From NCBI GenBank assembly GCA_020746835.1, contig JAGPNK010000012.1, forward strand, positions 868,001 to 932,000: a stretch of DNA of 64,000 nt, in the 5' to 3' direction. This DNA comes from Stachybotrys elegans (Eukaryota > Ascomycota > Sordariomycetes > Hypocreales > Stachybotryaceae). The translations under genes were made by a program, and so were the position numbers. Position 1 is the first letter of the stretch. Each line of letters begins with the position of its first letter. Below the pieces are notes generated by a model, which made no database searches, was not told where the DNA came from, and worked only from the letters and a program-made list of their open reading frames with translations. Shown here piece after piece: positions 23,557-35,430 of this stretch.

Positions 23557-24017
23557 TTTTTTCTTGCTGTGCTTGGTAATGGAAATGAGAGCCAGCGACT
23601 GACGTCGGGCAGTGATGACATGATGGCGGGGATTTCCCGCCCCCTCCCGCACCGATGCTAGTGTTATGTGTAGCTAATGCGGGCAGTGTTTCCTCGTCGG
23701 ACCTGAACATCTGACGAATTGCTGCTTACGAAATATCGGCGGGCTGCGGGCATCTACCGCCAGCCCGCCAACCCGCCCGCACACCCGCATGTCCGCCCGC
23801 CGCCAGCCTGGTTGCGTGAAGACGGCGGAAACTTTGAGCAAAGAACTGTATAAGCAAGCAATGGAATCCTAGATTCTATAAATGAGGGCTGTTCCTCATG
23901 CCTTTTCATGGTACTTGCCTCATCAACATCCTCATTGCAACATTACGCTCCCATACCATTTAATCCCACATTACAGACTTGTTCTACCAAAGCAGCCAAC
24001 AGCTGAACATCGCAACC
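23557..24017. promoter_or_regulatory. Bidirectional promoter, TF2 / SDR
   Basis: 461 bp between divergent start codons. Besides the phased array (23757-23795) it holds a palindrome GGCGGGGATTTCCCGCC at 23625-23641 (CGG-N7-CCG), further GCGGG boxes, and TATA-like TCTATAAATG at 23875 in front of the SDR. Confidence 0.7.
23757..23795 (-). promoter_or_regulatory. Second phased CGG array (8-bp period, minus strand)
   Basis: Plus-strand CCG starts at 23757, 23765 and 23773, then 23777, 23785 and 23793: two runs of three CGG triplets, each at exact 8-bp spacing, offset by 4 bp. Read on the minus strand the units are CGGACATG, CGGGTGTG, CGGGTTGG and CGGGCTGG, close to CGGGATGG and CGGGTTTG of the ABC/TF1 array. 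CGG points toward TF2 (ATG 200 bp away); the SDR ATG is about 220 bp away on the other side. Confidence 0.65.
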
Positions 24018-25026
24018 ATGAGCATCCCAACGCTTCAAAAGTACCACAAGGAGTCTTATCCCTACATCGCTCCCAGCCGACCTGAGATCAGCCAGTCGGG
24101 AAGAACGGTAGTAGTCGCAGGCGCCAGTACTGGCATCGGCTTTGCTATTGCTCGCGCTTTTGTTGATGCGGGATCTAAGCGGGTCATCCTCCTTGGCCGC
24201 CGCCAGAATGTGGTTGAAGACGCAGCTTCCAAGCTTAACACATCGGGGAACAATGTTGCCGAAGGAAGAGTGGCCGACATGGCTGATGGCGACAGCATCA
24301 ACAAGCTTTGGTCCGACTTGCAAGCAGAAGGCATCTACGTTGATGTTTTGGTGCTGAGCGCAGCAGCGATGGGGAAGTCTGTGCCTATTCTCGAGGGTGG
24401 CTCGGGGAGCACTTGGGCCGATTACGAGACCAATGTCCGCGGCCCGCTCAATATGACTGAGCGCTTCTACAAGCAGACTACCGGCCAAGGGCAAAAGGTG
24501 TGACTACAAATACAGCCCGGCGCGAAACACAACTAACTTCTAGTTTCTAGTTTCTTGTTAATGTCTCGACTATCGCCATCTACATGTGGACCACAATGGG
24601 TCCGGAACGGCCAACATACGGCTTAACCAAGGCTGCTGGAACCGCTCTTGTGCAACAGATTGCCAAAGATACCAGTTCAGATGACATGCAAATCGTCAGC
24701 TTCCATCCCGGTGGTGTGCTCACTGAGGCCTCCAGAAACGTTGGTTACAACGAGAATATGGGGATTCGTTTTGACGACGGTAAGGTATCCGAGTCCCAGT
24801 GGTAGCAATGACTGACATATGTTTTGCAGAAAACTTGCCTGGCCATTTTGCCGTGTGGGCAGCCAGCAAGGAGGCCGCTTTCCTACACGGACGCTTTGTC
24901 TGGGCCAACTGGGATATGGAAGAGATCAAGAACGGACCAGTGGGCGAAAGGATCCAGAGTGATGAGCATTACCTCAAGGTCGGCATCGAGGGTCTGACTG
25001 AGAAGACTGGTGGCGCTCAATTCTGA
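24018..25026 (+). CDS. Short-chain dehydrogenase/reductase (cluster SDR)
   Basis: About 295 residues in three exons. The frame is open from 23979, but the first ATG is at 24018 (MSIPTLQKYHKESYP). Rossmann NAD(P) loop VVVAGASTGIGFAIA (TGxxxGxG type with A for T); LGRR after beta-2 suggests NADP(H) preference. Catalytic serine in VNVSTIA and YGLTKAAG for the Y-x3-K pair, then FHPGGVLTEA. Introns: about 24498-24543 after GQGQK and about 24780-24828 before ENLPGHF. The C-terminal LPGHFAVWAASKEAAFLHG... is shared with the SDR at 46359, including the intron just before LPGHF. Probable ketone/alcohol redox step on the cluster product; substrate unknown. Confidence 0.88.
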
Positions 25027-25200
25027 GTTCGCCGTCAGAAGGGAGGTTCTCAACCATCTTCAAGATTTCATGCATTTCGAATCTCTCCCCTCCAACGTAT
25101 ACATCTGATAGACAGTAATCAAGATATAAATTGCTACATAACTAACACTTCGCTCATCGATCTCAACAGGAATCACATTTCAGATCACTCCCATACCAAC

Positions 25201-28200
25201 CTACGAGACTCCGATACTGGTCCTCTCAGTAATCAAATCCCCCAAACCTATGATAGATATCCCACTCATGATGTCAAAAACCGCCACATTTGCCTTAAAG
25301 TCCTTTCCGATCCAGTTCCGCAGCTCAACGGCCATCAAGGAGTCCACCCCAAAGTCCGACAACGCCTTTCCTGGCTCTATATCGGCACTTGAAACACCAA
25401 GAGCACGAGCTAGCCTGGCCACAACAGCTTGGACGACAATAGCTGATCTGTCGCGAGGTGTCACTGCCTGCGCAAACAATATTGCCGGGTTGATATCCAG
25501 GTCACCCCGATCCTGCTTTTCATCTTCCACGAGAGAGAACCCAGAAAAGAAGGGCTGTTGCAGATACGGCGGTATGCTCCCATGCTTTTTCATCATTTCA
25601 GCAGGGGTGAGCCCGCCGACAATGACTTGTGGTCTCTGCTTATGCTCTCCTCGGCAATATTCCCCAATGACTGCCAAGAGTTCCTCGGTTTCAACTTGGG
25701 CAAAGTTGTCTTGCTGCTGTCGCTTTCGCTGATACTCCTTCATCTCGGCAATGATACCTACCGTTCTCATCCACCCAAGATTCAGGGACGCAGTGTTATC
25801 CCCCTGGGATGCTCGTTGGTTGGCAAGGGCGTCTTGGAATGTGCAGCCTGCTGCGTAGTTTGACTGTGAGATGCTTCCGTACACACCGGCCACGGAAGAC
25901 AGAAGGATGAAGAAGTCGAGTGTACCAACTGGAAGGAGTTGGTGAAGGTTCCATGATGTCTTGATCTTCGAGTCGAGGGTCGTTGTCCACATCTGGTGCG
26001 TCATGTTCTCAAATACGGCGTCTTGAAGAACCATGGCGGCGTTGATACACCCCTTTACCGGGGGCATTGTGTTGATGAGGTCTGCCATAATCACGGACAA
26101 ATCCGCAGCTGATGAGACGTCGCACTTGACGACCTCAACTCGCACCCCCTTTTCCTGCAATTGCTCCACAGCAGACAAAGAGGACTTCGAGGTAGACGAA
26201 AGTCCTGATCTCGAAAGAACAATCAAGTTCTTAGCTCCTCGATCTGCCATCCAGGACATGATTGCACGCCCAATACCACCCAAGCCTCCCACAATGAGGT
26301 AAGACACATCTGACTTGAGCTTCCAGTCAGAAATAGCACGAGTGTGTCTCTGCAAATATAAATCAGCAACTATTCCTTTCAGCATGTCACTCTAGTCTTA
26401 CCTTGACCATGTCTTCATGACTTGAAGTAAGTATGATACGACCTGTAGTTTTGCCACTCTGCAGATACCGGAAAGCGCCTTCCACATCTGACATGGGATA
26501 GAGAGCCAGTGGAGTTGGAGGTTGGACCACACCCTTGTTGATCAGTTCAAGGGTTGCCAGCGATATTTCCCTGGTGAGCTTCTTGTTGTAAGAAAAGCAC
26601 TGCCAGAGGTCAACGGCCATGAAGCTGATATTCTTGGCAAAGATGGACATGGGCAGCATCGAGTTGCCCATGATATCCGCTTTTCCAATCTCAATAAAAC
26701 GGCCGAATGGTGCCATGCATTCCCAGGATGCAACCAGGCTCTTCCCTGAAAGCGAGTTGAATACGACGTCAACCCCCTCGCCCGTCATTCTCTTGATACC
26801 AGCAGCAAATGAAGTACCTCTACTGCTGAAGATGTGGTCTTCGTCAATACCAAACTCATCCATCAGGAACTTTTTCTTGTCAACATTTCCAACTGTGACA
26901 AAGATCTCTGCACCGATTGCCATTGAGATGCATAGTGCCATTTGGCCAGTCGCACCAGCGGCGGAATGAATCAAGATCTTCTCATTCTTCTGCAGTTTTG
27001 CCTTGCAAACCAACCCGTACCACGCTGTCATGCCTGGATTCAGGGAGGAGACCGCATTCTCGAAGCTGACACCGTCGGGTATCCTGTGGACGTGATGGCT
27101 GAGGGCTCGCGGGTACGTACGCATGCAGCCATTCGTGCTGACTATAGAGACAACCCGATCGCCAGGTTTGAATGGCTCAGAAGCGACACCATCCGCATCA
27201 ACCTGTCCAATAGCGGATCCCATGCGGGTAACAACTCCTGCACACTCAATGCCAGGGGTACTGTACTCCATGCGGCCCAATGCCGTGAGCAGGTCACGGA
27301 AGCTGAGAGGCCAAGCCTTGGCCTCCATCTCAATCTCGTAAGGGGCCAGCGGTGTGTCGAGATTGTTCGTCAAGTCTTCCACAAATGTGATCGAGTCTAA
27401 AAGTCCAGGGGTTTTGACTTTGAGTTCCAAGGCAGGTCCAGGGAGCCATTGCTCTACCCTTGATGAAGGGGACACTTGATGATAGACTGTGTCATTGAGT
27501 TGGATTTCCTCGACCATCCTCGGAGTTTCAAGCACTCCATTCGCCAATCTCCATTCCAATTCTCCTATTTGAGAAGAACAGAAGGTCTCTAGAACGGTGT
27601 CAATACTCTCTGCGAGCTTCTTCCTAGCCATTTTGTCATCGGCGACAACCAAATGGCAGTTAGAAAGAGACTCTGCTGCCAACGTGACAATATGTTTTGA
27701 TGAATTTTCGGTTCTGAGGGCCCTTAGAAACCCTTTCATCGTGCTGTAGTACGGGTATTTTGCATCGCTGATCCCCGTTTCGGTTACCCACAAGATGTTG
27801 CTCAGCTCTGACATCAGCCTTTGCAGACTTGTAAAGGTTGAAACTGGTATATCTGCAAGCCAGTGGTTGCCGATCTCAAGCAGCATGACAAAAACAGCAT
27901 TACTGTCTGAGAAAGTCGAAGGAGCATCACTTTGGCATTGGTCTTCAATGTCGGACCAGTTCACAACACTTGCGCCACGCTCTCTCCATCCAGAAGTCAT
28001 GAGAATATGAGCCAACTCAACTTGTGCAGGAGCACCACTGTCTATCACAAAACAGGGCCTGATAGAGGAGGCAAAGTGATCGACGGATACCCCGTTTTGC
28101 GCAAACTGGGCGGGACTGTCTGGTAGGCTTTCGACTTTCCTGCTGACCATGAGGCTAGCAGTATGGGCGACATCACTTCCGTGATCTCTGATCGTCAAAA

Positions 28201-31200
28201 TACTCTCTGAGAATCCAGTCTCCCTGAAGAAACTGTTCCACTGCGTCTCAGTGAGCAGGGGGCTCCGTGATCGCCATTCCTCCGTGCTAAGCCACCATCC
28301 TTCGAGCGACCCGAAGCCGACATTACCACAGGCACTAGTCGGGCAAATCAGCTCGAGAAGGATAAGGTAGCCGCCTGGCTTAAGGAGCTGCCGCACGTTG
28401 TGCATAGTTTTGGCGAGATTATGCGTTGCATGCAGAACACTTCCAGCAAAAATGACATCGTAGGCACCCAGTTCGAAACCTTCATCTGAGTGGGAATCCT
28501 TCTCGAGGTCCAAGGTTCGGTATGTCATGCGGTCCCCGAAATTGGCAAATCTTTCTCTCGCAGGCTCGAAGAACCCTGGAGAGATATCTGAGTAGGTGTA
28601 GTTTGAGAAGCACGACCTCCCCTTGCGCTCCGTAATTTCTTTAAAGGTAGAAAGAACCTGTTGCGTCATGCCACCAGTCCCAGCGCCGACTTCGAGGATA
28701 CGAAGACAGGGGTTCTCGTGTGAGAGCAAGTCCAGAAACGCCTCGAATCGATCGTCCCACACAGAGACGAAGAAGGAAGTGTAGAAGTCGTCCATAAGTC
28801 TTGAGCTAAAGAGAACCTCTACTGCATTCATGTCCCCACGGACGATGCCTTTGAGATTGCGAGCCACGGCGGGAAACATTGCCCAGTCGGGCTTATCTCT
28901 CTCGCATTGCAGGAGAAGCTTCTCTAGATCATCTTCGCTGATGATGTCCTCGGTCGCAGTAGCCTCATCTGCAGCATAGTAATATCTCAGTGACTCGACA
29001 AGTCTCGTTATGTAACTCGGTGCTCGCTTGAGTGCGTCAGGTCCAACCAGCTGAGGGTCTGCCAACACTTTTCTGGCTGCTATAGTCATTGCTCGTTCTA
29101 TCCTTGGGTAGAAGTCAAGGATAAAGAACTTGTCAAACTCGAGAGGTTTGAAGTTGCTCAAGTATGTATTGAGCTCATCTGGGGACAAGAGGCTGAGCTG
29201 TGGCTTCCATTCGATACTGTAGAGCAGCTTTTTGGCATTTTGAGCGTCGTCTGGAGTCCCGGTGCTGTCAGCACTCGTCACTTCTGACATACGACATTTT
29301 CCAATATTAAAAAGCACAGCTCCATTTCCGTCCAGCCCAAATACGGTACTTTCCCTGGATCGTTGCTTCAATGTTGTCTTGTCGGCTATACTCAAAATTC
29401 GTATGTGGGAGGCATCTTGAGATGGTGGGACTTCAAAGAGATCAGACGAGATCCAGGTGTCATCAAGGCCTGACAGCACCATTGTATTGCTGGCATCTGA
29501 AAGGCCTTTGGTCATTTGAACAACCATGACATGTAGAGATGCATCCAATACGGCCGCAACAGGATGCAAAGGGTATTCCTTGGGCGATTTCGCTGAGGCC
29601 GCGCGATTGATGCGTGCAATGACAGAGGCACGACCATCCCAATGGATATCTTCGAGCAGTGCAAATGCATCGAGGTAAGTGAGATCGACAGTACTGGACA
29701 GGAATTTGTAGAACTCATCCGCTGCGAATGGCTTATTATCGGTTGCGGCGATCTCATCATACTGCGAATGCAAACGCTGACGCTGCAACTTCTCCTCCAG
29801 ATCATGGTGAAAGTCGGCCGATGAGTCTTGCTTAGTAGCCACCTGGATGATGCAGCGAAAGCATTCCTTCCAGCGTGAGTTTTCGTCACAAGCAAACAGC
29901 TGAATCTCGGAATGTCCTCGACTTCTGCCTTCGCCTTCACCAGCCATGGGGCGCAAGTGAACAATAGTCTCAGTGCCCCCCTGGTTGACTTTACTGATGA
30001 GCACAGGACTGAGGAACTGGGCTTCCTTGACCCAGAAGCCCGTGATCTGGCGACTTGCCGCGTCATTTGTGGATACATAATGCTGCTTGGCGGCCTCGAT
30101 GGCCATCGTTACCATGCACGTACCCGCGAGAACGGGGACTTGGTTAACTATGTGATCTGCCGTCCACGGAAGGCTTGAGACATTGATAAAGTTTCTCCAT
30201 CGTGGCTCCAATGGGTTCCAGTCATTCACAGGCGTTCCAAGAAGCGCTGTGCTGCCGTCGCTGGTCTCTGCAACGCTGTGGCGAAGCCTATACCCGACAC
30301 TTGTGCGTGATTCGTGCCAGTACTTGCTGGAACGATCGAAGGGGTATTTTGGCATATCCGTTAGAATACGGATGGAGTTTGAAGCCTTGGCTGCCCCTGA
30401 AGACCCATTGAGCTCAGCTAGGCGTAGCTGTCTGTTGGCTGCTGAGATTGACACTGGCAGCCCGCGACAAAAGAGAGCGCCCACGAGTTCTAGGGTCGAT
30501 TGAACTGGGGACTTGTTTCTCATGAGCATAGAGTGGTATCTTATGTGCTTGTTCGTCATCTCGGATGACTGTTTGCCTTGAAGCGTACCATGCAAAATAT
30601 CTTGTACCGGTCGGCGTAAGGCTGCATGAGGACCAATCTCGATTATATCAGTGATACCTGCAGATGCTTCGTCGGAATGCTTTTGTGCTCCCGCAATCTC
30701 AGTTATGGCACCGAGGAAGTTGACGCGAGACACGAGATTGTCCGCCCAGTATTGTGGTTTGCGCAGATCTGCGGGCTTGATTGCTTTGCCGGTGACGGAA
30801 GACACCATCGAGGCCATTTGGCGTTGTCGACGAGGTCGCCCTGCGCCTTGTTCGGCTCCAAGTACCTGACTGAGCAGCTCAACATACTCGCCGGCAATCT
30901 GTTGCATAGCAGCGGAGTGGTAGGCGACCCCAGTGTTCAACTTTTGAGCAAAAACTCCTTGCTCGTCGAGCTGGGCCTTGAGGATGTCGATAGACGATTC
31001 CGCGCCAGAGAGTGTACAGTTGAGCGGGCTGTTGATGCAAGCAACACTCACACTGCCGCTGAGGAAAGCAGTCTCCCCAAGCGTAGAAGTTGTTGTTGCA
31101 ATGTACGCGATCGCTTTTTCCAGTGACAAGTTGACCGACATCATCGCCCCAGCGGCATGTCCCGCGCCTTCTTCCTTGAGTCTAGCTGTCAGCTTTCCTC

Positions 31201-33780
31201 TGTAGAAAGCGATTTTGACGGCTTCCTCCAGTGATAAGGCACCTATCGCATAAGCAGCTGCGATTTCTCCAGATGAGTGACCAACAACGCTGGCAGAAGG
31301 AACTCCAAACTCCTTCATAAGTTCCACCAACGAGATTTGAAGAGCCGTGCAGAGGGGTTGACTGTAGTCTGGTCGATTGATATTGGCCTTGTCATCCAAT
31401 GCCTCTACATAAATTGATAGTTAGCCTTGAGCCCACTCAACGCGGAGCACCTTGCTTTCAACTTACCGAGTACCGACCAAGTAGCGCCCAGAGAAGCAAA
31501 GACATCATCAATTCGGGACAGAGTTTGCCTAAAGACCTCATACTGCAGTAGCTCGAGGCCCATACCAGCGTACTGCGCTCCTTGGCCAGTAAACACAAAC
31601 ATAGTACGGCCAGGTGCGAGTGAAGATCGTTCGGGTTTTGCAAATGCTTCGAGCTCTCTTTCAACATCTGTCCCACCTACAACGGCAAACGTACGCCATG
31701 CGAGGTGAGTTCGACGATCAGAAAGCGTAAAAGCAAGGCGCCCAAGCTGGGCGGGGGAACCCATGACAGAAGAGCGATGATAGTCCTTGAGGTTCTCGAA
31801 CACGCGGCCCATGGATGCTTCGTCAGCCGCGGACCAAACAAGCAGTCTTCTTGGACTTGTGACAAGATCTGTTGAAGTAATTGACTTGACAGCAGATGGA
31901 AGATTTATAGAAGACTCAAGGGACTCTAGAATATTCCCATTTGTTGGATGTGTCGGAGAGACAGGTGTAAGGCGGCCATCTGATGTTGGAGAAAGAGAAG
32001 ACCATGATTCGCTGTCAAGGCGAGGCGTGAGCTCACACTGATGGTGTCCGTTTAAACCCGCTGAAGAGAGGTATGAATATGCATCATCAAGAATGGCATG
32101 GGCATTGGTACCGCCCATACCAAAAGAGTTGACGGAGACACGTCTGACTCCTGATGACGGCCAGGGGACGCATGTCGTAGGCACCTTGTGGAGTATTGTC
32201 AACCCCCATGCTGTTAATTCACCACGATGGGCTTTCACGTACATGTAGATTGTAGAACTCCGCGTCAATGTCGGGATTCAGCTTTTCGAAGAGAGCAACT
32301 GGCGGAATTATTCCCTTTTCAAGTATAAGAATGGCTTTCACTATTCCGGCGAGTCCAGCACCACCTTCAAGGTGCCCGACGTTGGATTTGATAGACCCCC
32401 TGATTCGTCAGCTAACTTCCATTTTCTCTCACATATCTTTGAACTTGGGTTCAGGGAGTTTTGGAAGTCAATAAATGTAAGGGGTAAGCTTACACATAAA
32501 GAGGCTCATCCGAGGATCTGGAGCTTCGAAACACCCTCCCGATTGCCTTCATCTCGATTGGATCTCCTGTCGGGGTTCCGGTGCCTTTATATCATTAGCT
32601 GGTTGAGATATTCCTAGCTCTAATTAGTAACCCACCGTGAGCTTCAAAGTACCTTGTGCTGGCAAAGTCAAGGCCGGCTCTCTGATAAACCTGACGAATA
32701 AGTCTTTCCTGTGCTTCACTGCTAGGCTGTGTGAGGCCAGGTGTATGTCCATCCGAATTGGCGCCAGTGCCACGGATGACTGCCCTGATCATATCACCGT
32801 CTTGAAGAGCGCTGCTCAGTGGTTTGAATATCATGGCGATGATACCTTCTCCTCTAGAGAACCCATTTGCTCTGTGATCAAAGCTATAACAGAGGCTGTC
32901 GGGTGAGAGGAATCCTTGGTTAGCAAGGCCCATCGAGACCTCTGGTCCAAGGATTAAGTTGCACCCTATGACTAAGGCCTAGGTACGTAAAGGTCAGATC
33001 TTATTCTACCCGCGCACATGGTTCCCATTATGTCGGTTGATATGAACTAGAAACGTGTAATGCGACGTACCGATGAGGAAGAACCACTTTGAAGCGACTG
33101 GCATGCCAGATCTACCGCCACCAGGCTGCTGGAACATGCGGTATCAACATGTAAGCTTGGGCCTTGAAGGCCGAAAAACCAACTGACTCTGTTGGACCGC
33201 ATGCTATCAGCTGTGCCTGTGATTCGAGAAAGTGGTGCAGTGTCGGGATCCTTGCTCATCGATTTTGTATAGTCATCCGAGGTTGAGGCATCAAAAACCC
33301 CCATTTTCATGCCCTTGAGGCTTGACATGCTAATTCCAGCTTAACCACAATTAGTCGGACTATCATTCTTCAAACGTGAGCACCCTACCATTTTCAAAGG
33401 CGTGGTATGACGTTTCCAGAATCCAACGCTGCTGCGGGTCCATCCCGGCGGCTTCATTCTGAGTCACGGAGAAGAAGGGAGCATCGAAACATGCCGGGTC
33501 ATCTTTGATGAAATGGGCACCACGTCCAGGAAGCTTAGGGGAAGGTGTTAGAGACGAAAAATCCCGTAGCGTGTAAAAGGTGTACGCAGGGTTCGCAGGA
33601 AGACAGCCATACCAGATGTGGTTTTTTGTGGTCTTTGTGGAACGAGTTTATGTTGGTTCGGCTCTCTGGGTACTCAGTCATCAGGTTCTTACGATCCCTC
33701 AGAATGTCCCAGAGGCTGGACTCATCCACAGCCTCCTGGGGCATCTTGAGGGAGAACCCTATCACTGCAATTGGCTCCAT
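25201..33780 (-). CDS. Highly reducing polyketide synthase, KS-AT-DH-MT-ER-KR-ACP
   Basis: About 2,680 residues in nine exons. The frame opens upstream, but the first [13 protein letters not shown], is at 33780. [10 protein letters not shown] (Cys codon 33136-33134), EAHG, and [12 protein letters not shown] after splicing. [16 protein letters not shown] and GHSSGE (Ser codon about 31276). [13 protein letters not shown] plus LDASLH; the HxxxGxxxxP motif reads [10 protein letters not shown], losing the usual Gly and Pro. C-Me[14 protein letters not shown], intact. [11 protein letters not shown] and [11 protein letters not shown], intact-looking. [11 protein letters not shown] with [32 protein letters not shown] near 25343, close to the C-terminus. 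There is no TE or C domain, so release needs a partner, probably the FSH hydrolase sharing its promoter. Introns include 33400-33350, 32256-32190, 31465-31402 and about 26400-26350. The product should be a reduced, C-methylated aliphatic chain; exact structure is not predictable here. Confidence 0.95.
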
Positions 33781-34603
33781 CTTATTCAATCAGTCAGAAC
33801 GATTCGTAACGATGGGATGACGAGTCGTAAAGAACAAGGATGAGATGGGGATTGTCATCAGGAAGAACACTTATGATATAAAGCGGTCAGTCCTACTGTG
33901 TTACCGGTATGCGCATTGCTGTCTTCCGTGTTATCCAGACCACGCCTCGCCCCGTTGGTTCGTCACCCAGAGATCCTCGAATCAAGTGAATTCCTTGGAG
34001 CCACAGTCTCAAAGGACCGGCAAATTTCCAAGTGGCGGTCTGACCCATGACGCTGAATATTGGACTTGTCAGACGCCAACTTATGAAACAGGTTCTTTGG
34101 CGCGCATCACTGCATCTACCGAGATATGCGTTTGGTGAAAGGGGTGGTGGGTCCCGTGAGCGTTGCTCTCGTAACCATGGCCTTAACAGCACCCATTGTA
34201 CAACTGGTGATGAGACCCATCTGTTACCTACCTTGTCTCGCCGAGCCGAGAGGAGACCGAAGGTGGTCAGATGCGGGGTCGCCGCCATTCTGTCAGGTAA
34301 GATTGTCTTGTAAGATTACTCGTTCAAGCACCTGAGTGTACTGTTATGTTCAGAGTCCGCCATTTAGTTCCAACCATCATCTCCCTGCAACGGCTCTTCG
34401 CTCAACTTGGCATTCCATCAGAGACCTTCTCCCAGTTTACATGTATACTCCCCCAATCATCTAGTTGCCTACACCCAATCAGAACCAGAAGACACCTTTA
34501 CATAAGTGTTCTTGTGGATAGAGTGGCAAACGTCGCCTGGGCTCTGAGATCTTTATACTCCGATTCAGATAAAGGTCACCTACCGTTGCATGACAAGTTC
34601 GAG
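33781..34603. promoter_or_regulatory. Bidirectional promoter, PKS / FSH hydrolase
   Basis: 823 bp between divergent start codons. Short frames in it have no domain support. CGG/CCG triplets are present (34241-34284) but without the 8-bp phase. Confidence 0.55.
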
Positions 34604-35430
34604 ATGCGTTTTCTTTGCCTCCATGGCATCGGGATGAACGCCCAGGTAGGCTGGTTATGCATACACATACAATCGGTGACTCATTGACCTTTTCGTCACT
34701 AGATATTCAGGTCCCAAATGAGTGAGTCGAATCGCCATGCGACCGTGTCATTTCTCAAAATATAGGCTGATGACCTGAAGGCCAGATTTGTTCAGCGTTG
34801 GGCTCCGACAATTCGTTTGTTTTCCTCAATGGATCTGTCGCTACCAAACCATTGCCTGGTAAGCGAGACACCAAGTTTGCATCGCGCCACTGATAATCTT
34901 TTTCGATAGGCCTTGAAGGACAGTATGGTGGGCCTTATCTACGGTTTGGCCCAAATGAAGGCGGTGATTTCTCTGCTGTTCCAGATCTTATTGAGGACCT
35001 CCTTGATCAAGCAGCGGCAGAAGGGCCGTTTGATGGCATCATAGGATTCTCAGAGGGCGGAGCGGTTGCGGCAAATATGATGATCATGGATGGTCAGGAC
35101 GATCCGCCGTGGTGTAACTTCAAATGCGGCATCTTTTTCTGCGCCTTGACTCCCGTTGACATGACTTCGATCGCTCGGGAAATGAGGAGTCTAAGCCAGG
35201 CCCAAGATGGCATTCTTTTGAAGGTTCCAACAGCGCATATCTGGGCTGAAGGCGGCGATCAGTATCCTGATATGGGGCGAGAGCTTGTTGACTTATGCGA
35301 TGGGGGGCTACGGGAGGAAGTCATTCATTCCCTAGGCCACGAGATACCAGGTTCGCGGTCAGATGAGTTCCTCAGGGACACAGTTCGCGCCATAGAACGG
35401 ACTATTGAAAGGGCAAAGGCACTGTCTTGA
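34604..35430 (+). CDS. FSH-family serine hydrolase (LovG-like PKS off-loading thioesterase)
   Basis: About 225 residues in four exons. MRFLCLHGIGMNAQ, then IFRSQM, then SQICSALGSDNSFVFLNGS, then LEGQYGGPYLRFG. I place introns at 34646-34702, about 34722-34770 (donor GTGAGT, acceptor TGAAG, preserving the family pattern) and about 34859-34911. The catalytic nucleophile is in GFSEGG; the acid lies around HIWAEGGDQYP and the histidine in SLGHEIPG, as in PF03959 serine hydrolases. Members such as LovG hydrolyse the thioester of a highly reducing PKS to release the free acid. Sharing a promoter with a PKS that lacks a release domain strongly suggests the same job here; the acid would then feed the A-T-R reductase (inference). 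Confidence 0.88.

Larger units (their letters stand above)
9485..35430. other. Putative HR-PKS / NRPS-like secondary-metabolite gene cluster
   Basis: Eight contiguous genes with core, tailoring, transport and regulatory roles and almost no unrelated gene between them: A-T-R reductase, ABCG pump, two Zn2Cys6 regulators, O-methyltransferase, SDR, highly reducing PKS and FSH hydrolase. Gene tails are tightly packed (81 bp between the O-methyltransferase and TF2 stops, 174 bp between SDR and PKS), and there are three divergent promoters. Inferred logic: the PKS makes a C-methylated chain, the FSH hydrolase frees the acid, the A-T-R enzyme reduces it, then further tailoring follows. Boundaries are uncertain: the acetyltransferase (7273-8089) could belong to it on the left, and the SnoaL-like and aldo/keto reductase genes (38.9-41 kb) on the right. 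Confidence 0.8.

Noticed and set aside
26942..31126. Several 100-170 codon plus-strand frames across the PKS
   Set aside because: They are antisense shadows of a continuous, domain-bearing PKS exon.
33893..34288. 131-codon minus-strand frame in the PKS/hydrolase promoter
   Set aside because: No domain, sits in a divergent promoter, not conserved-looking.
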